Positions 25,285 through 33,430 of a stretch of DNA of 63,311 bases are shown one piece after another; positions within the stretch are counted from its first letter, which is position 1; each line of letters starts with the position of its first letter. The notes under the pieces are model-generated. The model worked only from the letters and a program-made list of their open reading frames with translations, made no database searches and was not told where the DNA came from. Origin of the DNA: Salipiger mucosus DSM 16094 (lineage in GTDB: Bacteria > Pseudomonadota > Alphaproteobacteria > Rhodobacterales > Rhodobacteraceae). The position numbers were made by a program, and so were the translations under genes. The stretch covers positions 1-63,311 of the forward strand of contig NZ_KE557289.1 of NCBI RefSeq assembly GCF_000442255.1. Direction: 5' to 3'.

Positions 25285-25812
25285 TCGCGCCTGTGGGCAA
25301 CATTGTCGGGGCGGAACAGGATGCTGACATCGCGGTCGAATTTCGGAGCCTGGCGCTTGCAGGCACGCCTTGGGCGCCGGGCTTTTCGATGCTCGGGAAG
25401 ATACCACCAATGCTCCTGCGCCATGCCTTCCTTCGAGTACATGTAGCGGTAGATCGTCTTTCGGAAGACGCGCAGGTGTGCGTCCTCATGGATCAGCCGA
25501 TTGCCGATCTGTTCCGGCGTCCAGCTGTTCCGGACCCGCTCGACGACCTGTTTCAGCAGTTGAGGGTGACGGATCAGACTACGCTGCCGGGTCCGGCGCT
25601 TGGCGGCCTCGAGATGCGCGGCTGCACCGTCGTAGCCGTCATATCCCGGCATGCTTTCGTCGCTGGAGCCAAGTCCGCTTTGTCTCGCGATGGATCGTGG
25701 CTTTCGACCGACCAAGGACACGCGCCATTTCTCGGACGGGAAACTTCGCCAGTCTCCAGCGTTCGATCCGGACACGTTCCTTGATGTTCAGTTGAGTGTA
25801 GAGCGCTCCCAT
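25284..25812 (-). pseudogene. IS30-family transposase, truncated and frameshifted
   Basis: Reading leftward from the ATG at 25812, the N-terminal part begins MGALYTQLNIKERVRIERWR, has VREMARVLGRSKATIHRE, then hits a stop. A second frame resumes with LIRHPQLLKQVVERVRNSWTPEQIGNRL, YRYMYSKEGMAQEHWWYLPE and finally RDVSILFRPDNVAHRRE. These are helix-turn-helix and pre-catalytic segments of IS30 transposases. The DDE catalytic core is lost where the IS3 scrap begins. The element is dead. Confidence 0.8.
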
Positions 25813-25933
25813 GGCACGGCCTCCTCATTGGATAACCCGTTGGCTTCTAATGGGAGTTGCACTTGAAGGTAACGCGCGCCCGGCTACGTCCGTGTGGCGT
25901 GGAGTGAGAGTTATTTAAAGTCCGTCCCCGCGC

Positions 25934-26455
25934 CTACCTCAGGGGCATGCTGACCCGGAATTGCACGCTTTCGATCCCCGGGTTCTCGTCGTAGAGACCC
26001 GCGTTGGACCGGTGATCGTAGCTCAGCCCGTAGCGCCAGCCGTTGCGCGTCTCGTACCCGATCTCGATCCCCGAGCGGAATTCCACGGGCCCGCCGAGGT
26101 CGAAGTCGTCGCCCGCGGCGTAGAGCCCCGGCATCGCGTGCAATTCGGTGTAGAACGGACTGCTGCCGAGAAACGTGTTCCAGGTCAGCCCGTAGCCCAC
26201 CCAGGCACCGCTCTCCTCGCCCAGCGAGAGCCCCAGCGCCTGGCCGAAAGGCCCGATGGTGCGCCCGAAGTCGTAGCGCAGGTAGCCTTCCGGGCCTTCG
26301 TCGGCGCGCCGGGCCACCGTCGTGCCGGCAGAGAAGGCGACCCGCGATCCCTGGTCGCCGGCACCGAGGCACCCGGTGGCCGTTCCGCAGTAATTCGTTC
26401 CCATGTCGGTCAGCCCTGCGATCAGCAGCAGCGCGGCGAAGGTTCCATCGGCCAT
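25934..26455 (-). CDS. pagL: Lipid A 3-O-deacylase-like outer-membrane protein (PagL family)
   Basis: The 173-residue protein begins with a hydrophobic signal segment and continues as alternating beta strands. Near the C-terminus it has YDHRSNAGLYDENPGIE, matching the PagL active-site HxSNA motif with catalytic His and Ser. The chain ends in a beta strand, VQFRVSMPLR, as expected for an outer-membrane barrel. PagL enzymes remove an acyl chain from lipid A. The substrate and activity of this copy are not shown. It is bordered by an IS remnant on one side and small unknown genes on the other. Confidence 0.7.
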   Translation of the reverse strand: MADGTFAALLLIAGLTDMGTNYCGTATGCLGAGDQGSRVAFSAGTTVARRADEGPEGYLRYDFGRTIGPFGQALGLSLGEESGAWVGYGLTWNTFLGSSPFYTELHAMPGLYAAGDDFDLGGPVEFRSGIEIGYETRNGWRYGLSYDHRSNAGLYDENPGIESVQFRVSMPLR

Positions 26456-26560
26456 GTCAGTCTCCAGCTTCCTCTCGGTCAGGCATCGTCCAGATTGCCA
26501 TTGGAGTCCAGACCGTCACGCGGTTCGTTGCACTGGAACCACCAAGCCGGCCTTTCGGGA

Positions 26561-26863
26561 TCACGATTTCCGTTTCACCGCGGCCGGGATCAGGGAGAAC
26601 TGGACCTTGAAGGCGCGCCGGGGCTCGTTTGCGGCGCGCAGGGCGTCCTCGATCCTGTCGAAGTGCCGCGCCGGCTCGCTGTATCGATATAGCCGGACGC
26701 GGCCCGCGGCATGGCCGGTTACCTCTCCGCTGCTCAGGGCGTCGCCCATACCCACGACAAGCAGGTCTCCGTCCCGCTCCCAGCGGGTGATCCCGTCCAT
26801 CATGTCATGCCCGGCCGGCGCCCAGCCTTCCGATTGCGGTGTGATTTCCTGATTGTCTCCCAT
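26561..26863 (-). CDS. Hypothetical protein, 100 residues
   Basis: This small soluble protein has ITRWERDGDLLVVGMGDALS in the middle and a basic C-terminus, with no signal or membrane segment. Its start overlaps the stop of the next upstream small gene (TGATG), so the two are probably co-translated. No family is recognised. The paired arrangement and the internal sequence pattern argue for a real gene, though a relic from the surrounding mobile region is possible. Confidence 0.45.
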   Translation of the reverse strand: MGDNQEITPQSEGWAPAGHDMMDGITRWERDGDLLVVGMGDALSSGEVTGHAAGRVRLYRYSEPARHFDRIEDALRAANEPRRAFKVQFSLIPAAVKRKS

Positions 26864-27087
26864 CAGACTGCCTTGACTTTCATGCTCGCCGGGTCGACCA
26901 AGCCAAGCTCGGTCAGGACCTCTTCCTCGCCTCTCCCGACAATATAGGCGGCAATCCGGCTCCTAGGGACATCTGCGGTCACAAGAAACCGCGTGCCGCA
27001 GGGTTCGGCGAAACGCCGCTCAAACCAGGGCGCCGTCTGCTCGCGAGATCTGAGCGCTACCCGGACCACTCGTTGGGGGCGGCTCAT
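26863..27087 (-). CDS. Hypothetical protein, 74 residues
   Basis: This short basic protein contains APWFERRFAEPCGTRFLVTADVP-like sequence, broken as WFERRFAEPCGTRF and SRIAAYIVGRGEEEVLTELG. No signal peptide or membrane helix is present and no family is recognised. It overlaps the following gene by one base and lies four bases from the coding trace upstream, suggesting a three-gene leftward unit of unknown function. Confidence 0.45.
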   Translation of the reverse strand: MSRPQRVVRVALRSREQTAPWFERRFAEPCGTRFLVTADVPRSRIAAYIVGRGEEEVLTELGLVDPASMKVKAV

Positions 27088-27091
27088 TCGG

Positions 27092-27412
27092 TCACAGCAT
27101 CAGGGCCATGATCTGCTGCGCGGGCGCATTCCTGTCCTGCTGCAGCTGGCAAATCGCCTTCTGCGGCAGCGTGAAATCGATGGCTCGGCACTGGAGAACC
27201 TCCGATGCAGTGTCGAGCAGATTGACCTGCCCGCGAACATCCTGTCGTTCAGCGCGCGTCCCCGGGCCATGGCGGCGACTTGCAAATGATGCCTGACCAT
27301 CAAGTCCGCAAGCAACAGGTGGGTGTAACCGAAGGTCTGAGACGCGAATGTCCTGTGATATGCACTTACGGTGACCTCGGAACGTGCAGCTTCTCGCGAG
27401 TGCCAATGAATT
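27092..27412 (-). pseudogene. Possible small helical protein gene with a frameshift
   Basis: Two leftward frames join into one plausible helical protein. The first has TFGYTHLLLADLMVRHHLQV and AAMARGRALNDRMFAG. The second continues VNLLDTASEVLQCRAIDFT, LPQKAICQLQQDRNAPAQQI and ends MALML. The change of frame is near 27230. The amphipathic helical pattern could suit a phasin-like or coiled-coil protein, but no family is recognised. It may be a relic or hold a sequencing error. Confidence 0.3.
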
Positions 27413-28096
27413 AGCTCATGCGACCGTGTCGTGGACCGTCCCGAGGAAAATCCTTCTGCCCGCCAGCACGGTGGGAGCCCGCAGCGGCAGTTGGGAAACT
27501 GTTTTTCAGCGTGGATCGGGCGGCCGCTTGTCCACGTGAAGCATCGGCCATGTCAACATTGGCAGAGCGGGATCGGTCTCTGGCACCATCGGAGCGGTCG
27601 GTGTCACCGTTTGACGATGTCGGTTGCCGGCGAGGGAGATGGTAAATGCCAAAGTGGCAGGGCGTCGCGAACGCAAGCGGCAGTCTCAGGCCGCCAGCCA
27701 TCGGCGTGATCTCGTGGGTGCTATGCGGGGCTGGCAGGGAATGGGGCGCTTTCACCATCGGTCAGGAGCCTGGAGGGTGGTCGGGGTCTCGGCGTTCCAG
27801 CCCGGAGGCAGACCGGGGCCTCCAGAGGGACGTGGTGCACGGGACTTCCGTTGTCGGTCGCGCCGGTTTGTGAGGCGTGCCTGTGAAGTTTTGAAGGGTG
27901 CCCCTTCCGTCGCGGTGAGCAGCCATCGTCTGGCCTTTCCGCGGCTGGAAATCGTTTGGCGCCCGGACTGACGCCTTCGGTGAAAGGGGACCTGCATTGC
28001 ACGGCTCGTGCCTATCCGGAGAACGGAAACCTGGGCTTGGTTTTTGGGGCTTGCTGATCTTGATCCCGGGAGGTCTCTCCCCGTTACTTGCCAAAA

Positions 28097-28128
28097 AAGT
28101 ATCGCGGATAAGCAGAAAAGTAACAAAA
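28097..28128 (+). repeat. Iteron-like repeat, copy pair 1
   Basis: AAGTATCGCGGAT begins at 28097 and a second AAGTA copy follows exactly 21 bases later at 28118, within an A-rich stretch. The same arrangement recurs at 28426. The spacing of 21 bases is two helical turns, as in replication iterons. Confidence 0.5.
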
Positions 28129-28425
28129 ATATCGAAGCGGTCTCGGACGTCTCGCGTGACCTCGATCCGAAGCGCGTACGCGCAGCATTCTTGTTGCGAA
28201 GCTCTCGAAATTCCTTTCGCCGGTTGCGTTGAGCCACGGTTTGACCCTTGGCGCGAGACCATGTCCGGGCCGGTTTTGCCGTGCGTCTCGACTGCGCAAC
28301 CTTTGTCTGAGCCATCGCGCTGCAGTTTCTGCATCGGTTTTCTGGTGTCATGAATGCCCAAGAGAGCGCTCGGAGCGGTCTCCTGCGAGCGCGCAACGAC
28401 GGGCGAGTAAGAAAAATATCAAGAC

Positions 28426-28457
28426 AAGTATCGCGGATGGCCGGAAAAGTATCGCAA
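28426..28457 (+). repeat. Iteron-like repeat, copy pair 2
   Basis: AAGTATCGCGGAT at 28426-28438 repeats the element at 28097, and AAGTATCGC follows 21 bases later at 28447. Between the two, GCCGGAA corresponds to GCAGAA of the first pair. A short A-rich ATATC segment is also shared near each site. Confidence 0.5.
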
Positions 28458-29044
28458 AACGGCAAATTGCATTGAGGTCAGGATGACCTGCGCGCAAACT
28501 GCGTCGACCCTCATGCAGATCGACGTGATTTCCCTCAAGGTCTACGCGACCTGATCCGCACTTTATGTCATGCACGACAGGTCGCGTCGTTCAATTGTCC
28601 GGTGGGCCTCGACACCGGGCGCTTCGGCAAGGGCGATACGGCTCCGCCGTCCCGTGTCTGGCGAACAAGCGATCAAGGCGGAGCGCGACACCATCGACGA
28701 CATCGTGACGCGCGCACGGGCCGGCCCGGACTTGATCTCAGCCGATTGTGCTGGCGGCCTCGCGCACAAGGTGCAGGCGGTCACGCTGCACCGACATCGC
28801 CTCGTCCCCAGCCGGGTCGTTGCCCGCGACCGTGACCACGGCTTCCCGCTCCTCGCGTGTGTCGCCCAACCGCATGCTCACGTCCTCCAGCCGCCAAAGA
28901 ACCGGGGTCGATCTGTCGGCGGAGGGGCAATCGGGATCTCCTCGACGCTTTCAGGATCGGCGGCGTTTTGCATCAAGCGCACGGGTCACGTCGGTGATAT
29001 CATCGCGCAGAACATCTGGCTCCTTGACCAACGGAGACCTCCCC

Positions 29045-29944
29045 ATGCCCGTTTCGAAAAAGCCGCGCAAAACATCATCCCGATCCCCGGGCAAGGCCGA
29101 GCTGGCGTCCCTCCCAAATCCCGTGACGCTCGAGGCAGAGGGGAGGCTCTCGGGGCCGTGGCCCGATAACGAGGCGCTCGGCGACGCACAGGATCTGGTC
29201 TACGAAGCCTGGGAGACCGAGGACGGCCGCAGCCGCTACGCGCTTGCCCGGCGGGCGCTGCAGATCACGCCACTTTGTGCCGATGCCTGGCTCATACTTG
29301 CCGAGCGTCCGTCATTGTCGGCATCCGAACGGCGAGAATATCTCGAGCGTGCGGTCAAGGCTGGTGAGCTGGCGCTCGGGGAAGGTGGTTTCGCTCAATG
29401 TGATGGGCACTTCTGGGGGTTCCTCGAAACCCGACCGTATATGCGCGCACGCCACCAATTGGCCGAGGACCTCTGGAGCTCCGGTGACCGCGAAGCGGCT
29501 GTCAGGCACCTGCGCGGCATGCTCGTCCTCAATCCGGGCGACAACCAGGGGCTGCGATACATCCTGCTCGCCTGGTTGCTGACCCTGCGGGATGACGCAG
29601 CCGTGGAAGACCTCCTTCGCACGCACAGCGACGAAGCCAGTGCATTCATCTGTTACACGCGAGCATTATTCGCCTTTCGTCGGGATGGCGACAGCGTCGC
29701 CGCACGCCTAGCCGCCGCGGAGGCCTGGGGATGCAATCGACACGTGCCGGGGCGTCTTGCACGGAAAACACGCCCGCATCTCAACGACACCGGATACTAC
29801 ATCCTGGGCGGCGAAGACGAGGCCGCCTACTATGTCGACGAGTACGGGTTCGCCTGGAGAGAGACGCCTGGCGCCGTGGGTTGGCTGGTCAACATCACGA
29901 AAACCCTGACACCGCTGCGAGAGGGCCGGGCGACATTGCACTGA
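29045..29944 (+). CDS. Tetratricopeptide-repeat (ST7-like) protein
   Basis: The 299-residue cytoplasmic protein has a basic N-terminal tail (PVSKKPRKTSSRSPGK) followed by a helical-repeat body. Recognisable parts are ARRALQITPLCADAWLILAE, SASERREYLERAVKAGELAL, HFWGFLETRPYMRARHQLAE and HLRGMLVLNPGDNQGLRY, all typical of TPR/ST7-type proteins common in alphaproteobacteria. Such repeats mediate protein contacts; no enzymatic role is indicated. The ATG at 29045 follows GGAGA. It stands alone between decayed sequence and an IS256 element and may be cargo of the island. Confidence 0.65.
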   Translation: MPVSKKPRKTSSRSPGKAELASLPNPVTLEAEGRLSGPWPDNEALGDAQDLVYEAWETEDGRSRYALARRALQITPLCADAWLILAERPSLSASERREYLERAVKAGELALGEGGFAQCDGHFWGFLETRPYMRARHQLAEDLWSSGDREAAVRHLRGMLVLNPGDNQGLRYILLAWLLTLRDDAAVEDLLRTHSDEASAFICYTRALFAFRRDGDSVAARLAAAEAWGCNRHVPGRLARKTRPHLNDTGYYILGGEDEAAYYVDEYGFAWRETPGAVGWLVNITKTLTPLREGRATLH

Positions 29945-30307
29945 CCGTGTCTCTCTGCCATTGCGCGGCCAGGTCGTTTCCGGAGGCAGTATCGCGAAAC
30001 CGGGTCCTGCAGGATGCTAGCGGTCCGCCGGGCAACGATTCGGACGGTTGCCTTGCTCTTTGCGCCCGCGCGCATTCGGAGAGAGTCGGGAACGCTGGAA
30101 ATTCCGTTGCCTTACGAACCGCTGAGCTCGCGGCGCCCTGTCGGCCGACAACCGCCTCGGCCGGTAGTGTCCCAACGCTTGGTGTAGGAGGCCGCGCGCG
30201 GAGCCCCCAGCGTAGCGCAGCGCGCGGCCGGGTGTGACGCTGGCGGCCACCGCCGATCTTCGAGAAGGTTCGGGTTGCGAGACCTTGAACCAAGAACGGA
30301 GATGACG

Positions 30308-31642
30308 ATGACCGATGACAGAATGACGCTGATTGAGCTGGTTGAGAAGCAGGCCGATGGCGATCTCGTGCGCGAGATGCTGGCCTTCGCGGCCGAGCGG
30401 ATCATGGAAGTGGAGGTCGAGGCGCGAACCGGTGCCGCGAAGGGCGCTCGCTCTCCCCTGCGGGAGGTTCAGCGAAACGGTTACCGGGACCGCGACTGGG
30501 ACACTCGTGCCGGTCGGATCGCGCTGGAAATCCCGCGGCTGAGAAAGGGGAGCTACCTGCCCAGCTTCCTGGAGCCGCGACGGACTGCTGAGAAGGCGCT
30601 GGTGGCGGTGATCCAGGAGGCTTACGTCCACGGGGTCTCGACGCGCTCCGTAGACGATCTGGTGAAGGCGATGGGCGCTGGCGGCATGTCGAAGAGCCAA
30701 GTCAGTCGCCTTTGTGTCGAAATCGACGAGCGGGTGAATGCATTCCTCTCCCGGCCGCTCGAAGGCGCCTGGCCCTATCTCTGGCTCGACGCGACCTACG
30801 TGAAAGTGCGCGAGAGCGGGCGGATCATCAGCCGCGCCGTGATAATAGCGGTAGCTGTGAACGAGGACGGCAAGCGCGAAGTTCTCGGCGTCGCCACCGG
30901 TCCATCCGAAGCAGAAACGTTCTGGACCGACTTCCTGCGCTCTCTCGCCGACCGTGGCCTGCGCGGCGTGAAGCTGGTGGTCTCCGATGACCACAAGGGG
31001 CTGCGGGCTGCCGCGCGGCGGGTGTTCGACGCGACGCACCAGCGCTGTCGCGTTCACTGGATGAGAAACGCGCTTGCCCATGCTCCGACCAAGCAGCGCA
31101 CGGCCGTGGCGGCAATGCTGAAGACGATCTTCGCCCAGGAAAACAAGGCGGATGCCGAAGCCCAGTGGGAGGTCGTGGCTGACGCGCTGCGCGAGAAGCA
31201 GGCGCGGCTCGGCGCCCTCATGGACGCCTCGCGCGACGACGTCCTCGCCTACATGGATTTTCCACGTGAGCATTGGGCCCAGATCGCGTCGACGAACCCA
31301 CTGGAGCGGGTGAACCGGGAGATCAAGCGCAGGTCTGACGTCATCGGCATCTTCCCGAACGACGAGGCCATCGTCCGTCTCGTCGGCGCGCTGATGCTCG
31401 AGACCAATGACGAATGGACGGTTGCGCGGAGATACATGTCGCTTCCGTCTTGGGGCCTTGGTCGTCAATACGCAATCTGCATAGGAACGTTGCCGCATTT
31501 GCCGGGCTGGCAGCGGAACGCGAGGCGCGGGTGGCGCGTAGACCCCAGATATCGGAGCGCAACCCGCGCCTCGCGTTCCGCTGGGTGGTATGCTCCCTCA
31601 GCAGCGCCATCAATTCCACTCCCAGTTCCCGTACCGGTGTAA
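30308..31642 (+). CDS. IS256-family transposase with replaced C-terminus
   Basis: The protein is a mutator-type IS256 transposase. It has [11 protein letters not shown] and RNGYRDRDW early, the catalytic Asp in [13 protein letters not shown], the second Asp in [15 protein letters not shown], and the catalytic Glu in [13 protein letters not shown]. Family sequence stops at [10 protein letters not shown] (base 31443). The normal last 20 or so residues are replaced by unrelated, arginine-rich sequence running to 31642. The element's right end is therefore missing and it is unlikely to move by itself, although the DDE triad is intact. The left end lies near 30160. The start at 30308 is better spaced from GGAG than the ATG at 30302. 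Confidence 0.85.
   Translation: MTDDRMTLIELVEKQADGDLVREMLAFAAERIMEVEVEARTGAAKGARSPLREVQRNGYRDRDWDTRAGRIALEIPRLRKGSYLPSFLEPRRTAEKALVAVIQEAYVHGVSTRSVDDLVKAMGAGGMSKSQVSRLCVEIDERVNAFLSRPLEGAWPYLWLDATYVKVRESGRIISRAVIIAVAVNEDGKREVLGVATGPSEAETFWTDFLRSLADRGLRGVKLVVSDDHKGLRAAARRVFDATHQRCRVHWMRNALAHAPTKQRTAVAAMLKTIFAQENKADAEAQWEVVADALREKQARLGALMDASRDDVLAYMDFPREHWAQIASTNPLERVNREIKRRSDVIGIFPNDEAIVRLVGALMLETNDEWTVARRYMSLPSWGLGRQYAICIGTLPHLPGWQRNARRGWRVDPRYRSATRASRSAGWYAPSAAPSIPLPVPVPV
31511..31583. repeat. 22-bp perfect inverted repeat
   Basis: The arms 31511-31532 and 31562-31583 are exact inverted copies (beginning CAGCGGAACGCGAGGCGCGG) around a 29-base spacer. The pair sits in the unexplained sequence between the truncated IS256 and the IS110 element. 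It could be two ends of related elements facing each other, or a strong hairpin. The rest of 31443-31856 holds no recognised gene. Confidence 0.7.
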
Positions 31643-31856
31643 TGCTTCCGTCCGTGGTCGGCACATTGGCCGCCTACTTGATGTCGGTGAGATTGGTTTC
31701 CGGGCACCCATCTTGAAAACGCGCTCGGACGGAACGTCCGGTGGCAGGCACATGTCCGGCGTCGCCGGAAACCGCGTCCCGGCAGGGACTTCGTCGTGGC
31801 GAGGGCAGACCCTGCCAGGAGTTGATCTTCTCCTTCTTTCCGTGTCGATGGTCGTC

Positions 31857-32897
31857 TCAGGAGGCCAATGTCACCGTATCGCGCTGCAACCGGAACTCAG
31901 TTCCGTCCAGCCACATGCGGTGAAGCACGACACCGATCCGTCGTGCCACGGCGACCGTGGCGCGCTTCGAACCGCGGCGCCTGGCAACCTGCATGCCCCA
32001 TGCCTTGAGCCAGCAGGGCCTCGCATTATGCATCATCACGGTGGCAGCGTTGAAGAGCGCCGTTCGCAGGGCGGCATCTCCTGCCTTGGTGATCCGGCCG
32101 GTGACATCGCGCTCGCCGGACTGCTCGCGCCGAGGTGTGAGGCCGACCCATGGTCCGACGTCCCGCGACGATCTGAACCGTGCCGGGTCGTCGATCGCCG
32201 AGCGCACCGTCAGAGCGATCACGGCGCCGATGCCCGGCATCGTCATCATCAGCCGACAGGCTTCGTCCTGCCGGGCAAGCTCGAGCACCCTGCGGTCCAG
32301 CGCCGACAACTTGTCGCGCAGCATCGCCCGGGCGTCGAGGATGGCCGATGCGGCTGTCTCCAGCGCAGCATTCCCCGCGACAAGTTCGCGGACCCGTGCC
32401 TCATAGCGCCCTTTGCCCTTGCCGACGGGACCAAGCTTCATACCGAAATTACGGAGCACGCCGCGCAAGGACTGCTCGATGTCGAGTGCTGCTTTCTGGA
32501 CCGACTTGCGGGCGCTAAGCAGGGCGCGCATTTCCTGGGCAGATACAGACTTGCAGTGAACCGGCCTGAACCAGCCCATGCGAAGCAGTTGCGCGATCCC
32601 CTCGGCATCGCGGCGATCTGTCTTCACTGGCATGGCCTTCAAGACCGCCTTGACCTGCCGCGTCTCCATCAGGATCAGCGCGAAGCCGGCGTCCCCCAAA
32701 CTGCGGTGAAGCCACTGCGACAGCGGGCCGGCCTCGAGCCCAATCGCCTCGATGGTCCAGGGCAAGTCCCGCAGGAACGCTGTGAACGCCTCGGGCTCGC
32801 TGTCGATCTGCGCCCGCTTGACGACCTGCCCATGTTCGTCGAGCACGCAAACTGCGGAACTCGCGAGCGAAACGTCAATGCCGATGAAGGTCTTCAT
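31857..32897 (-). CDS. IS110-family transposase (intact)
   Basis: The 346-residue recombinase has the N-terminal DEDD RuvC-like domain, with Asp in MKTFIGIDVSL, Glu in IGLEAGPLS and the Asp pair in TDRRDAEGIAQLL. Its C-terminal Transposase_20 domain has MPGIGAVIALTVRSAI, FRSSRDVGPWVGLTPR and GRITKAGDAALR with the serine-containing SGERD. It is full length and undamaged. The ATG at 32897 was chosen because homology starts at MKTFIGIDVS. IS110 elements have no classical terminal repeats and use a structured bridge RNA encoded in a non-coding flank to choose their target. Confidence 0.92.
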   Translation of the reverse strand: MKTFIGIDVSLASSAVCVLDEHGQVVKRAQIDSEPEAFTAFLRDLPWTIEAIGLEAGPLSQWLHRSLGDAGFALILMETRQVKAVLKAMPVKTDRRDAEGIAQLLRMGWFRPVHCKSVSAQEMRALLSARKSVQKAALDIEQSLRGVLRNFGMKLGPVGKGKGRYEARVRELVAGNAALETAASAILDARAMLRDKLSALDRRVLELARQDEACRLMMTMPGIGAVIALTVRSAIDDPARFRSSRDVGPWVGLTPRREQSGERDVTGRITKAGDAALRTALFNAATVMMHNARPCWLKAWGMQVARRRGSKRATVAVARRIGVVLHRMWLDGTEFRLQRDTVTLAS

Positions 32898-33160
32898 GCC
32901 GTCCTCCTCTGGGATGTGGAAGCGCCAGCCTATCCGGTCTTGGCTGCCCCATGACGACATCTTGAAAGCCTGGCGCGTGTCACCGACACTACAACCGTCA
33001 GGCTGTCCGCCGTGGCGACCTGATCAGCCTTGGACCTCTCCGAAGGTCGGCGCTCTTACACCATCTCTCGGGGCACTACCCCTCGGCCGGGACCGTCATC
33101 CAGGGTGGCCGGTTCCGACCGCTGCGAATGGGCCTGTTAGCTGGCGCTTTCCTCCTCGAG
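32898..33160 (-). ncRNA. Candidate IS110 bridge-RNA region
   Basis: This non-coding flank lies directly upstream of the intact IS110 transposase, where many IS110-group elements encode their bridge RNA. Short complementary stretches exist (for example around 33045-33105, with GGTCGGCG, CGGGGCACTACCCC and CCGGCC segments), but the structure was not computed. For the IS1111 subgroup the RNA would instead lie on the other side (31700-31856). Assignment is by position only. Confidence 0.35.
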
Positions 33161-33430
33161 TTTGTCGATGGAGCGACATCCCCCGAACTGGGGCGTCCGT
33201 CGGGTCATTGACGAGGGTCTTGCCACCGGGGTGCCGGGATCTGTGGAGATAGCGCTAGATGCGTCGGGGTATCCCGTTCGGCGAACGCGATCTCGGCGAG
33301 GGCCGCCAGCAGGCGGGCGGCGGCCCATCCCTCAGTATCCATGCGGTCGATACGCGCGCCCAAGGTCTTTGCAGACTTGGTAGGCGCATCACCGCGAGCA
33401 TGGGCATTGACCGGACGGGGAGGGCGCTCC
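33161..33430. other. Short gap between the IS110 flank and the primase gene
   Basis: About 270 bases with no recognisable gene, RNA or repeat. The right-hand end of the IS110 element probably lies within or just before it. Confidence 0.35.

Larger units (their letters stand above)
27413..29044. other. 1.6-kb stretch without a recognisable gene
   Basis: Open frames on both strands here lack known domains and convincing ribosome sites. A weak coding trace runs leftward at about 28745-28880 (MRLGDTREEREAVVTVAGND) and may be the end of a decayed gene with a frameshift at about 28885. The part from 28090 to 28460 is AT-richer and contains the iteron-like repeats listed separately. The region looks like decayed plasmid or island sequence. 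Confidence 0.4.

Noticed and set aside
27752-28465. Leftward open frame of 237 codons in the gene-poor stretch
   Set aside because: Low-complexity basic composition, no domain and no ribosome site; it also spans the repeat sites.
30017-31498. Leftward open frame of 493 codons opposite the IS256 transposase
   Set aside because: Antisense shadow of a well-recognised transposase.
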